Shown piece by piece: positions 1-9,046 of a DNA stretch of 64,000 bases. A model generated the notes under the pieces. It ran no database searches. It was not told where the DNA came from and was given only the letters and a program-made list of their open reading frames with translations. Position 1 is the stretch's first letter; every line of letters starts with the position of its first letter. The stretch covers positions 1 to 64,000 of the forward strand of contig JAFGRD010000005.1 of NCBI GenBank assembly GCA_016935315.1, given 5' to 3'. The DNA is from Pirellulales bacterium (GTDB lineage Bacteria; Planctomycetota; Planctomycetia; Pirellulales; Thermoguttaceae). A program made the translations under genes and the position numbers.

Positions 1-125
1 GCCCTTCTGCCGAGCCGCGCCCTTCTGCCGAGCCGCGCCCTTCTGCCGAGCCGCGCCCGTAAGGAAGCGTCCCCCGAACCCCTGCCGCACCACGCCTCCC
101 ACTCCCTAACGGCCGCGGTTCCCTT
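1..125. repeat. REP-like element copy A with three 18-bp tandem units
   Basis: Positions 1-54 are three tandem copies of GCCCTTCTGCCGAGCCGC, followed by GTAAGGAAGCGT, a spacer, ACCACGCCTCCC and a CTCCCTAACGGCCGCGGTTCC tail. GGAAGCGT and ACGCcTCC form an imperfect inverted repeat. Copy C at 54026-54123 shares the same order of blocks. It lies at the 3' end of the RAYT. Confidence 0.75.
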
Positions 126-658
126 TTTCCCACGGGGGCCTCGGGCTTCTTGGCCCGGAGGTCGACGCCTTGTCCTTCGATCACGTACCGACACGCATCT
201 TCAAGCGATTTCTCGTCCCACAGGTAGCGCGTGCTGCCATGCCGCACCCAAGCCTTCTTTCCCCTTTCGAATGCCCCTGCTTCCACCATCCGCCGCGTGG
301 ACCAGGACTTGAAATCGTTCATGACCTTTTCGGGCTTTGTGTTTGCAGTTACCACAACATGCACGTGGTTCGTGCGAACACTGACCGCGTGAAGCTGCCA
401 GCCCCGATGTTCGGCGACTTCTTGGATAGTCCGCTCGACAACCGCCCGCCGCAGGTCATCCAGTCGTACGGCATCTTGCTTCATCTGCCGCTGAGCGGCT
501 TGTTGTCGTTTGGCGTCGGCAGGCAGCAAGTCCGTTTCGGGGATGTTGTGGTCGCGATCAACGGACCCGCGTTGGTCGCCGTGCAGCCATGTACCGTATG
601 TGTGGAAGGTGAGGAGGTAGGCTTCGACGTCGGTGTAGTCGTGTGACTGATCGAGGGA
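1..658 (-). CDS. REP-associated tyrosine transposase (RAYT), 3' end outside window, no own start codon seen
   Basis: Reverse-strand translation gives the usual RAYT landmarks. These are an N-terminal LLTFHTYGTWLHGD segment, the HUH motif NHVHVVV (second His codon at 359-361), then STRYLWDEKSLEDACRYVIEGQG, where the Tyr of YVIEGQ is the likely nucleophile. RAYTs belong to the IS200/IS605-like Y1 family and are thought to move or maintain REP palindromes. The C-terminus runs into GRGSAEG repeats encoded by the 18-bp units at 1-54 and is still open at base 1. I find no ATG between the repeat array at 729-836 and the conserved N-terminus. The frame is continuous with the restriction gene upstream, so expression may depend on that fusion. 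REP-like sequence flanks it on both sides. Family call is firm; functionality is doubtful. Confidence 0.8.
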
Positions 659-682
659 TTCGGCGGCGCGGCCGGTTCCTTG

Positions 683-859
683 GGGGCCGCTCCCTGACGG
701 TCGCGGTTCCGTTTTGCCCGCACCCTCCGAGCCGCATTCAGTCCCCGAGCCGCATTCAGTCCCCAAGCCGCGTTCAGTCCCCGAGCCGCGTTCAGTCCCC
801 GAGCCGCATTCAGTCCCCGAGCCGCATTCAGTCCCCGAGCCGCGCCCGTAAGGAAGCGG
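683..859. repeat. REP-like element copy B with six 18-bp tandem units
   Basis: The tail block CTCCCTGACGGTCGCGGTTCC (about 690-710) precedes six tandem units of the GAGCCGCATTCAGTCCCC type at 729-836, then GAGCCGCGCCCGTAAGGAAG (837-856). Units differ only at A/G and G/A positions. Because the unit is 18 bp it keeps the reverse reading frame open (GSGTEC/RG repeats). Confidence 0.75.
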
Positions 860-865
860 CAGACT

Positions 866-3556
866 CTCGTCACCGCCTGGCCCAACCAGCCAATCCACAC
901 CCGCCAAAGGAATCCGCGGCAACTCCCGCTTGAGATTCTCGGCGAACCGTTGGCGATAGCCCGGGTGGTGCAACACGCCGTAGACGTAGTAGAAGATGTC
1001 CCACTTGGAGATCTTCTCGTCGCCGTAATGTGCTCGGAAGTGCTTCAACGCCCAGTCCGTCACATTCTCCCGCCGGTTGGTGCCGTCTTCGTTGTAGACG
1101 TAGAAGGGGAAGCACTGTACTTTCTCAAACGCCAAGTCGAGGCTCACAATCGATTTGCTCACTAAGGCTCCGAAGCTCTTGCGGTTTCCCGGCCCCGGAA
1201 CTGCGATGAAGGCGTTCTCTCGCTCACAACACGGTGTTGGAAAGAGCTGCGCGAACAACCGTGTCTCCTCGTTGAGTATTGGGTCATAAAACAGATGCCG
1301 GCGGCAGAACGGCCTGTAGAGCGTGTTGCGCACTTTGCTATCCGAATACTCTGCGTACTTCCCACGCTTCAGATCCTGCTTCAAGTCCCGACTCCACTTG
1401 ATATTGTCGTATCGAACGAAGTCATCGGGCGACTCGCCGCGACCAGCGCGATGGTACCGGTCAACCTCAGCATTGTAATCGTCAACGAATCGCCTTACGC
1501 GCTGCGTGAGCGACTCAACGTGAAAGTCATATACGATGTCGTCGCGCGCGGTCACGACACCCAGTGAATACGTCTTCATTACGACCTGCTCGTCTGCAGA
1601 TGCAGCTTTGCGCTTGGCAGACTTGCTTCCTAACGAAAACAGCCGTTGATACTCAGAAGCGTGCTCTGGCACCAGCCATGTGCCCGCCGCATCGGGAACA
1701 AGCTCAGCCCAATCTGTGTTTGCCAAACTCCCAACACGAGTCAACCAGGAGAGTTTCTTCTCGCGCGGCCAGGTCTTCTCCACGCGATGGAAGTGAACCC
1801 GGCCGTGGGCATGTTGGTGGACGCGTGCCGCGATGGTTATCCCCACGCCAACTTGAATTCCGAACACATTGTATCTTGTGCCAGACAAGCTGGGGTTCTG
1901 TCGCACATTCCCTTCGAGATGCACGTGGTAGATACGGTTGAAGTCCTGGTGAAGGTGTTTTCGCATCCCATCGAACGCAAACTGGTCCACGAAGCTGTTG
2001 TTACTCACAAGGCATACGACACCGTCCTTGCCTCGAAGTCTGTCCGTCGCCCACCGAAAGAACTTGACATACGCGTCGCTCAGCTTGCTCACGCTGGTCG
2101 CGCGCGAATCCTTCGCGTATGTCTGCCTTACCCTGCTGTCAACCACGTCGTACTTCCGGTTCTTGTTGTTGTCGTTCTCGTTGAGTTGGCCCACGTTGTA
2201 TGGAGGATTGCCGATTACGACGGTGATGTCCGTGTCTTTCTGCCGGGTTACACGCTCGGTGTTCTCCTCGCTCATAAACGAAAACTCCGCCTGCCTCGCC
2301 TCCGCCAAGTCCAGCGTATCCACAAAGCACAGTCCCTCGAACGGCTCGTACTCCCCGGTGCGTTCGTAGTAGGCGTGTTCGATGTTCAGCGCGGCGATGT
2401 AGTAGGGCATGAGCATGACTTCGTTGGCGAAGAGCTGCTCGCGGTAGACCCGCCGCAGGTGGCGTTTGGGGATGCGGCGGATGAGGTTGACGATGAAGTT
2501 GCCCGTGCCCGTGCAGGGGTCGAGGATGTTTACGCCCGGCGAGCCGAGGTCCTTGCCGAACTCGGTCTTGAGCACCTCCTCGACGCTGGCGCACATGAAG
2601 TCGACGATCTCCTGGGGCGTGTAGACGATGCCCATCGTGTCGGCCACCTTGACCGAGTAGCCCTGGAAGAACCGCTCGTAGATGGTGTTGATGAAGTGCT
2701 GCTTCTCGGAGAAGTCGGCGATGGTGGCGGCGGCCGCCTCGATGGCCAGGTAGAAGCGGTCCAACGACTTGAGGAAGTCGTGCCGACTGAAGGAACGGCT
2801 CACCAAGGCGTCGACGACCTTCTCGACCTCGGCGGCGATCACGTTGCGGCGGACGAAGTCCTGGCGGTCGAAGATCGTGCGGATCAGCCGCTCCGTTAGG
2901 AGGTGCTACACGAGCATCTCGTCGACCGCCGCCTGGCTGAGGTTCGGGTTGAGCGACACCCGGCAGACCTCGAAAAAGTCGGTGAACGCCCGTTGGAAGT
3001 CCTTGTTCTCGCGGTGGGCCTGCTGGATCTTGGCCACCAGCCCCCGGGCAAGCTCGGGCACCCGCTGCTGAAACTCGCCGATCGCCTTGTCGAAATCCTC
3101 GTGGGCCGGCTCGGTGTAGCCAAAGAAGGCGTTGAGCAGGTCGCAGAGGTGCGTCGGCTGGGTCAGGTCGACCCGCATCGCCAGCTCGCCGCCCTGGTAG
3201 AGGCACGCCCGACGGGTGTCCTCGAAGATCGTGTTGCCCAACGGGTAGCCGGCGGCGATCTTCTTGCGGACCTCGGCCTCGAGGTCGTCGGCCGTGTCCT
3301 TGGCCTCCCAGTAGCCGCGGCGCATCTGGAAGTCGTCGCGGAAGGTCCCGTCGGGCCGGACCTTGCCCTTGCGGCCCTCGACGGAGAGTTCCGGAATCAA
3401 CGTCCAGCCGAACCGCCGGCCCGTCTCCTCCAGCAGGTGCTGAAACGCCGCCCGGACCGCCATCTCGTGCGAGACCCCCTGGGCGGCGAACTCGCCCAAC
3501 GCCTGGTAGTATTGCTTGACGGGCTTGTGGGTTGGCTTGACAGTGGGTGCTTCCAT
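866..3556 (-). pseudogene. Type ISP-like restriction-modification protein, internal amber stop and replaced 3' end
   Basis: Starts at ATG 3556 (MEAPTVKPTHKPVKQYY). Residues 1-216 form an N-terminal domain with a PD-(D/E)XK-like YWEAKD segment. A TAG at 2908-2906 then interrupts the frame in the context EMLV-stop-HLLTERL, where relatives have Gln, so CAG to TAG is the simplest reading. The same frame continues with an N6-adenine methylase: motif I DPCTGTGNF from about residue 346 and motif IV NPPY at about 450-453. The SF2 helicase of LlaGI-type enzymes is not evident. The protein reads up to FAENLKRELPRIP and then enters REP-like sequence (LPYGRGSGTECG repeats), so the usual C-terminus is missing. 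Codons after about 2400 are more AT-rich than the N-terminal half. Readthrough of the amber or restart would be needed for activity. Confidence 0.8.
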
Positions 3557-3854
3557 GGCTGTTTCGCGGAGAGTCCTTGGCTGTTGCCCCGAATGCGTTT
3601 TCGCACGCCGCCGGCTCGCAGCGATTCGGCGCGACGGGCCGTGCTCGGCCGTCCCCGCGGGCCGCGACGCCGACCATTATGCAATACACCCCCATCCGGT
3701 GGCAATACCCGCCCGCACGACCCGAAAAACGCGGCAAACCCCGCAGCGACTCGCCGGGCGGCGAGGGCGCGGTTAGAATGGAAGTGTTACGAATCGAAAA
3801 AGGACCGTCGGCGCGAGTGGGCCCGAAGTGCCCGCCGGATTCGCTTCCTCCTGA

Positions 3855-4835
3855 GTGAAGGTGTTGCTCGTGCGATTGCACATTGGGATCGTTTTGATCG
3901 TCGCTTTGACGAGCGTGCTTGGCTCGACCTCGCCGGGCCGGGCCCAGTTTCGCCAGTCCGAACCGGAGGGCGCGCCCATCGGCGACGCGCGGGTGCAGCG
4001 CCTGAAGGTAGGCATTGTGGTGACCGCGGCCGGGCCGTGTACCGGGATCGCGGGCTACACCAGCGTACCGATCGACTGGCCCGAGCAGCAGGTGAAGATC
4101 CTCGACGAGGAGATCTCGCCGTCGGTCAAGGTGGGCTATCAGCAGGTGGGCACGACCGGCAAGATGATGGTCGTGCAGATTCCCATGCTGGCGGCCGGCC
4201 AGGAGGCCAAGGCGATCGTGACCTTCGAGATCCGCCGCAGCGCGATTCTGCCGCCGGAGGACACAGACGTCTTCGAGCTGCCCAACCCGCGGCGGCTGGA
4301 CCGCCAGACGCGGCTCTATCTGGGGCCCAGCCCGCGGATCGAGAGCCGCGACCGGAAGATCCGCGAGTTGGCCAGGGAGATTGGGGCCGATCAGGCGAAG
4401 GCCTGGGGCCGGGTCGAGGCGATCTACGATTGGGTCCGCGAGAAGGTGGAGTACAAGTTCGACAAGCAGCTTCGCGGGGCGCTGGCGGCGTTGAACACGG
4501 GCGTGGGCGATTGCGAGGAGCTGACGTCGCTGTTTATTGCCATCTGTCGCGCGGCCGACATTCCGGCCCGCACCGTGCACGTGGAGGGGCACTGTTATCC
4601 CGAATTCTATCTGGTCGACGGCGAGGGCGAGGGGCATTGGTTTCCGTGCCAGGCGGCGGGCAGCCGGGCGTTCGGCGAGATGCCCGAGTTCCGGCCGATT
4701 CTCTCCAAGGGCGACAACTTCCGGCCGCCCTACGCGCCCCGCGACCAGCAACGCTACCTGGCCAACCACTTGACCGCCCGAAACGCGGTGGGCAGTCCCC
4801 GCGTCCGGTTCATTCGCGAGTTGGAGAGCGAGTAG
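3855..4835 (+). CDS. Secreted transglutaminase-like cysteine protease-fold protein
   Basis: 326 aa with a GTG start and an N-terminal hydrophobic signal segment (LHIGIVLIVALTSVLG). The core at about residues 195-270 is a transglutaminase-like domain: VEAIYDWVREKVEY, the nucleophile-type GVGDCEELTSLF with Cys, and a downstream HVEGHCYPEFYL His region. The usual third catalytic Asp is not obvious; the segment reads GHWFPCQAAG. The ribosome binding site is weak, so the start is uncertain. It ends 3 bp before the next gene on the same strand, suggesting co-transcription. Substrate unknown; such proteins are common in planctomycetes and may process peptides or proteins in the periplasm. Confidence 0.8.
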   Translation: MKVLLVRLHIGIVLIVALTSVLGSTSPGRAQFRQSEPEGAPIGDARVQRLKVGIVVTAAGPCTGIAGYTSVPIDWPEQQVKILDEEISPSVKVGYQQVGTTGKMMVVQIPMLAAGQEAKAIVTFEIRRSAILPPEDTDVFELPNPRRLDRQTRLYLGPSPRIESRDRKIRELAREIGADQAKAWGRVEAIYDWVREKVEYKFDKQLRGALAALNTGVGDCEELTSLFIAICRAADIPARTVHVEGHCYPEFYLVDGEGEGHWFPCQAAGSRAFGEMPEFRPILSKGDNFRPPYAPRDQQRYLANHLTARNAVGSPRVRFIRELESE

Positions 4836-4838
4836 AGC

Positions 4839-5654
4839 ATGCGAGCATTATGCATCCCGGCCATCCTGTTGTTGACTTGTCTGAGCGCCTATGCGGAGGA
4901 ACCCGTGATTGTCGCACACCGAGGGGCGTCGCGGGACGCGCCGGAAAACACGCTGCCGGCCTTTCGGCTGGCATGGGAGCAGGGCGCCGACGCGATTGAG
5001 GGCGATTTTCGCCTCACGCGGGACGGGCACATCGTGTGCATGCACGACGAAAGCACGAAGCGCGTCGCCGGGGAGGACCTGGCCATCGAGAAGTCGACGC
5101 TGGCGGCGTTGCGCAAGCTGGACGTGGGGGCGCACCACGGCCCGCAGTTTGAAGGAACGCCCATTCCGACCATCGCCGAGGTGTTCGCGACCGTCCCGGA
5201 TCGCGGCAAGAGGGTCTACGTGGAGATCAAGTGCGGCGTCGAGATCATTCCGCCGCTGTTGGCGGAAATCGCCCAAGCGGGTCTCGAGCCGCAGCAGGTG
5301 GTGATCATCTCGTTCCACGAGGAGGTGATCCAGGCGATCAAGGCCCGGGCCCCGCGGTACAAGGCCTTCTGGCTGTGCGGTTTCAAGGAGGAGAAGGAGT
5401 CGGGCAAGGTCGTTCCCTCGCCGCAGAGCGTGCTGGAGACGCTCGAGCGGATCGAGGCCGACGGGCTCAGCTCGGGCAAGGACCTAATCGACGAGTCGCT
5501 GATCCAGCGCGTCAGGGACAAGGGATATGAGTACCACGTCTGGACCGTGGACGATCCGGATACGGCCAGACGTTTCCAGAAATGGGGAGCCCGGTCGATT
5601 ACCACGAACGTGCCGGGCTTGATGAGGAAGCATCTCGTCGGGGCGGGGAGCTGA
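4839..5654 (+). CDS. Secreted glycerophosphodiester phosphodiesterase
   Basis: 271 aa with a short N-terminal signal peptide (ALCIPAILLLTCLSAYA). The GDPD family signature is complete: IVAHRGASRDAPENTL near residue 25, DAIEGDFRLTRDGHIVCMHD with the metal-binding Glu/Asp and second His, then VYVEIK around residue 130 and the C-terminal VWTVDDPDTARRFQKWGARSITTN. The family hydrolyses glycerophosphodiesters to glycerol-3-phosphate and an alcohol. It follows the transglutaminase-like gene after 3 bp. Family is sure; the substrate is not known. Confidence 0.9.
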   Translation: MRALCIPAILLLTCLSAYAEEPVIVAHRGASRDAPENTLPAFRLAWEQGADAIEGDFRLTRDGHIVCMHDESTKRVAGEDLAIEKSTLAALRKLDVGAHHGPQFEGTPIPTIAEVFATVPDRGKRVYVEIKCGVEIIPPLLAEIAQAGLEPQQVVIISFHEEVIQAIKARAPRYKAFWLCGFKEEKESGKVVPSPQSVLETLERIEADGLSSGKDLIDESLIQRVRDKGYEYHVWTVDDPDTARRFQKWGARSITTNVPGLMRKHLVGAGS

Positions 5655-5713
5655 GGACTCGCGGCGGCGATGAATCGACGATTGCGGCGGCCGGGCCGCT
5701 GCCCGTCTTCTCG

Positions 5714-6082
5714 CTACTCCCGCTCGTCCAGCCAGCGGACGACGGCCTCGGCCGTTGCCGGGTTGGTGGCCAGCGGCACGCGATGCACGTCGCAGACGCG
5801 CATCAGGGCCGAGACGTCCGGTTCGTGGGGCTGGGCGGTCAATGGGTCGCGGAAGAAGATGATCGCCTCGACCTGGTTTTGGGCGACGCGGCCGCCGATG
5901 ATCAGGTCGCCCCCTTCGGGGCCGTGGGCGACCCGTTCCACTTCCAGCTCGAGCTGTCGCTGCAGCAGCCCGCCCGTGTTTCCGGTGGCCACCAGGCGAC
6001 GGCTGCGGAAAAAGTCGAGATGCGCCGTGACGAACTCGACCAGGGCCGACTTTTTCTTGTCGTGGGCGATCAGGGCAATCAT
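5714..6082 (-). CDS. mgsA: Methylglyoxal synthase
   Basis: 122 aa. The start chosen is ATG 6082, which has AGGAAGG 8 bases upstream; a GTG at 6091 lies inside that ribosome-binding site. MIALIAHDKKK, the ATGNTGG phosphate-binding loop, and GPEGGDLIIGGRV plus FFRDPL are typical of MgsA, which converts dihydroxyacetone phosphate to methylglyoxal and phosphate in a glycolytic bypass when phosphate is short. It is a single gene on the minus strand, convergent with the GDPD gene. Length matches the family core. Confidence 0.93.
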   Translation of the reverse strand: MIALIAHDKKKSALVEFVTAHLDFFRSRRLVATGNTGGLLQRQLELEVERVAHGPEGGDLIIGGRVAQNQVEAIIFFRDPLTAQPHEPDVSALMRVCDVHRVPLATNPATAEAVVRWLDERE

Positions 6083-6346
6083 GGCTGTCACCTTCCTGCA
6101 AGCCTATGGAGAAGTGGATTCTGGACTCCCACGACGTGGCGCGTCAAGGGCATAATCGAGCCCCGGCGGGCGGTGGCTTGCACGCCGTCGGAGACCGAGG
6201 TAGCATAGACAAACAGCAATCTGCCGGATCCTGCCATGGGCTCCTGCCCCGCCCCACCGCCAAGACCCGCCGAGACGGGAAACCCCTCTCCGAGACCGAG
6301 AAGCCTCCAAGGCGAGAAACTCCCCTTACGAGAAAGGAAAACACCG

Positions 6347-6994
6347 ATGAGCAACTCTTCCCTTGTTTGCCGAGTGCTCTTATGTGCGCTGCCGGTTCTG
6401 TTGGCCTGGTCGTGGCCGGCCGGCGCCGCCGACCCCGATCTGGAACAGTCCCGCGACGAGTTCATCAAGAACTTCCGGCGCATCGGCCTGAACACGACGC
6501 CGGGCGACGCGATGTTTCTGCGGATCATGGTCGAGAGCTCGGGGGCCAAGCGGGGCATCGAGGTCGGCACGGCGACCGGCTACGGCGCGATGTTGATGGG
6601 CAGGGGATTCGAGCGGACCGGCGGCCAGTTGGTCACCGTCGACATCGACTCCAGAATGGTCGAGGCCGCCCGGGAAAACATCCAGAAGATGAAGCTGGAG
6701 AAGACGGTCACCGTGATCGAGGGCGACGCGCTTCAGGTGCTGCCGAAGCTGGAGGGGGAGTACGACTTCCTGTTTCTCGACGCCCTGAAGAGCGATTACC
6801 TGAAGTACTTTCGGGCCGTGGAGGGGAAGCTGAAGCCGGGCGCCGTGATCGTCGCCGACAATGTGATCAAGTCGGCCAACGCCATGCGCGATTTCCTTCA
6901 GGCCGTCGAGCAGGACAAGGACTACCTGACGGTCACGATCATGGCCTCGCAACTGAAGGGCGACGGCATGACCGTGATCTACAAGCTGCGGTAA
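6347..6994 (+). CDS. Exported class I SAM-dependent O-methyltransferase (family 3)
   Basis: 215 aa from ATG 6347, preceded by GAAAGGAAA. Longer in-frame starts exist, but this one begins a clean signal peptide (LVCRVLLCALPVLLAWSWPAGAA). The methyltransferase has motif I EVGTATGYGAMLMG, an acidic VTVDIDSRM, EGDALQVLPKL and DFLFLDALKSDY, then VIVADNV, which resembles the metal-binding region of catechol-type O-methyltransferases. A signal peptide on a SAM-dependent enzyme is unusual; similar exported forms occur in planctomycetes. Substrate unknown. Confidence 0.8.
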   Translation: MSNSSLVCRVLLCALPVLLAWSWPAGAADPDLEQSRDEFIKNFRRIGLNTTPGDAMFLRIMVESSGAKRGIEVGTATGYGAMLMGRGFERTGGQLVTVDIDSRMVEAARENIQKMKLEKTVTVIEGDALQVLPKLEGEYDFLFLDALKSDYLKYFRAVEGKLKPGAVIVADNVIKSANAMRDFLQAVEQDKDYLTVTIMASQLKGDGMTVIYKLR

Positions 6995-7009
6995 CGGCTC
7001 GCAGAAGGG

Positions 7010-8248
7010 TCACGGAGCCCGTCCGGGCGCGACCCCCTCGTTGATCAGCACCCAAGTGCCCGTCTTGCCGGAAACGGCGATATCGGGGCGGCCATCGGCG
7101 TTCAGATCGGCCACGCAGATCTGCATGCCGGTGCCCACGCCGCCGCCGGGAGGGCTGATCGTGTGTCGGGTGAAGGTCGCCGTCGGCTTGTCGAGCGTGT
7201 AGTAGAACAGGCATTCGGGTTGCTTGCCGCCGGGATCGGTGCCGGCGTGGCCGCGGACCCGCTTGCCGGTAATCAGCTCCTTGCCGCCGTCGCCGTCGAG
7301 GTCGGCCAGCACGATACAGTGGGCCTGCGACCACGACTCGTCGATCAGGTGCTCGGTCCAGGTGGTGGTGCCGTCGGGTTTCGGCTCGCCCTGCAGCCAC
7401 AGGTAGAGGCCGAAATCGTGGGCCTTGCCCCAGACGAGATCGTTGCGGCCGTCGTCGTTGACGTCGAAGACCACGAAGGGGCAGCTCGGGTGCGGCAGTG
7501 CCGTCTCGCCGTGGAACTTCCAGGTCGCAGCCAGCACGTCGCCTTCGGGCCGCTCGTACCAGCCGGTTTCGCAGAGGACGTCCTCGCGGCCGTCGCCGTT
7601 CACATCGCCAAAGGCGTAGCCGTGCCCGCCACTCTCCCGCCCCAGCACGATGCGCTCGATCGTCGGCTTCCCGTCGTCCGTCTTGGCGAGCTTCCAGACG
7701 ACCAGCGGGTCTTCCTTGACCCAACAGCTCACGAACAGCTCGGGCACGCCGTCGCCGTCGAAATCGCGCAGCTCGAAGGCCTCGTTCTCCGCCCGCGTGT
7801 CCCTAAGCAGGTTCGCCTGCCACTTGAACCCGCGGGCCAGTCTCGCGGCGCCGGGGTTCTTGTACCAGGAGATCTCCGACTGTTCCCAGCCGCCGGAGAT
7901 CACATCCAACCAGCCGTCGCCGTCGACGTCGTAGAGGTGGTCGCCGTTGTTGGCCAGGAAGTCGCCGGATTCGCGGATCTCCCGCAACGGCCGGGCAACG
8001 AAGTCGGGCCCGGCGTACCAGTGGGTGCCCGCAACGACGTCGAGCTTGCCGTCCCGGTTCACGTCGGCGACCGCGCAACCTTCGTTGGGGCTGACCATCA
8101 GGCAGCGTTTTGAGAATTGCACCGTGCCGGGCGTCTCGGCCGCGGGGGCAACGGTCTCGGCCGCGGGGGCGGAGAGGGCACAAACGGCGGCCAGGGCGGC
8201 GCCGGCCAAGACGGCCGGAACGCGATGGAATCGGAAGCGGATAGCCAT
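7010..8248 (-). CDS. Secreted FG-GAP/VCBS repeat protein
   Basis: 412 aa. The start is placed at ATG 8248, where a signal peptide begins (VPAVLAGAALAAVCALSAPAAE) behind GGAGAAAC; longer frames upstream lack a signal. At least seven Ca-binding-like repeats of the form DVNRDGKLD, DVDGDGWLD, DFDGDGVPE, DVNGDGRED, DVNDDGRND, DLDGDGGKE and DLNADGRPD are spaced 45-60 residues apart, typical of a seven-bladed beta-propeller. Probably extracellular or periplasmic and involved in binding. A 17-bp tandem repeat lies 49 bp upstream of the start. Confidence 0.85.
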   Translation of the reverse strand: MAIRFRFHRVPAVLAGAALAAVCALSAPAAETVAPAAETPGTVQFSKRCLMVSPNEGCAVADVNRDGKLDVVAGTHWYAGPDFVARPLREIRESGDFLANNGDHLYDVDGDGWLDVISGGWEQSEISWYKNPGAARLARGFKWQANLLRDTRAENEAFELRDFDGDGVPELFVSCWVKEDPLVVWKLAKTDDGKPTIERIVLGRESGGHGYAFGDVNGDGREDVLCETGWYERPEGDVLAATWKFHGETALPHPSCPFVVFDVNDDGRNDLVWGKAHDFGLYLWLQGEPKPDGTTTWTEHLIDESWSQAHCIVLADLDGDGGKELITGKRVRGHAGTDPGGKQPECLFYYTLDKPTATFTRHTISPPGGGVGTGMQICVADLNADGRPDIAVSGKTGTWVLINEGVAPGRAP

Positions 8249-8296
8249 GAGAGTTTCTCCTTTACCAGCAGCATCAGGTGAGTAATTCGGAGGCTG

Positions 8297-8330
8297 CGGT
8301 GAATCGTACCATACGGTGAATCGTACCATA
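8297..8330. repeat. Tandem 17-bp direct repeat upstream of the FG-GAP gene
   Basis: CGGTGAATCGTACCATA occurs twice in perfect tandem (8297-8313 and 8314-8330), between the gene ending at 8361 and the start at 8248. Position suggests an operator or a simple duplication in the promoter or leader; no regulator can be assigned. Confidence 0.6.
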
Positions 8331-8360
8331 CTGGGCCCGACCATGCGGTGCAGCGAACGG

Positions 8361-8819
8361 CTACGGCTCGCCCGACCGGTCCAGGTAGTAGCGGACATGG
8401 GCCAGGACCTCGTCGCGGTGGCCGGCCCACGGAAGATAGAGGCCGCGGAACGAGGCCATCGCCGAACGGTCGTCGTGAGGCAGCAGCAGCACGCCCGCCG
8501 CACAGACTTCGTGGCGCCGCACGGCCTGCCAGGGAATGCGGCGCTGCCGGCCGAGCACCATTTCGTCGACGCCGTGGGCGCTCAGATCGAACCGCACCGG
8601 CACGAAGAACCGCCATAGCGCGATCAACAGCGCGGCCAGCGCCACGACGGCCAGCGAGACGCGATGCAAGAGCCAAACGACCAGCAGCGCGGCCGCCAGC
8701 AGCCCGAGAACCACCAGCACGGTCCGCAGCACGTGCTCGCGCGCCGGCCAGCTTCGCCAACTCAGCGGCGGCGGAGGTTGGAAACTCTGCGACGATGGTT
8801 GTTGCGTTTCGGTGGACAT
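8361..8819 (-). CDS. Small membrane protein, two transmembrane segments plus soluble tail
   Basis: 152 aa. A Pro/Gln-rich N-terminus is followed by two hydrophobic segments (about 32-52 VLRTVLVVLGLLAAALLVVW and 55-75), then a soluble part with the pattern VDEMVLGRQRRIPWQAVRRHEV. That part resembles a pleckstrin-like (bacterial PH) stress-protein fold, in which a basic strand precedes IPW. Function unknown. It sits between the FG-GAP gene and rdgB on the same strand with about 110-230 bp gaps, so it is probably transcribed alone. Confidence 0.65.
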   Translation of the reverse strand: MSTETQQPSSQSFQPPPPLSWRSWPAREHVLRTVLVVLGLLAAALLVVWLLHRVSLAVVALAALLIALWRFFVPVRFDLSAHGVDEMVLGRQRRIPWQAVRRHEVCAAGVLLLPHDDRSAMASFRGLYLPWAGHRDEVLAHVRYYLDRSGEP

Positions 8820-9046
8820 GGTGCAGGTCGCAAGCAGGACGCCGGGCGGACGGTCGCCAAACGATGCAAGACAGCGGCGCTGCGTGGCCCTCTTTCCCCC
8901 TGGCGCAGCGCGATGGCTTCACGGTCTCAGACCACTATACATCGCGACTGCCGGGAATGCCACTTCTTGCCCCGCAGCGATCTTGCCTGGCAAGAGAGCG
9001 ATCTCCGCGCCGGCGGCCACCCGGCCCGGCCCATCGAAGAGACTCG

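Noticed and set aside
729-836. 18-bp units considered as a CRISPR array
   Set aside because: The units are directly tandem without spacers; it is a simple repeat array.
1646-2899. 417-codon open frame on the plus strand
   Set aside because: It is the antisense shadow of the methylase part of the restriction gene, which carries motifs I and IV on the minus strand.
2139-4769. 876-codon frame on the minus strand spanning the restriction gene and the transglutaminase gene
   Set aside because: It crosses two well-supported genes in other frames and is Arg/Pro/Gly-rich; a GC-driven shadow.
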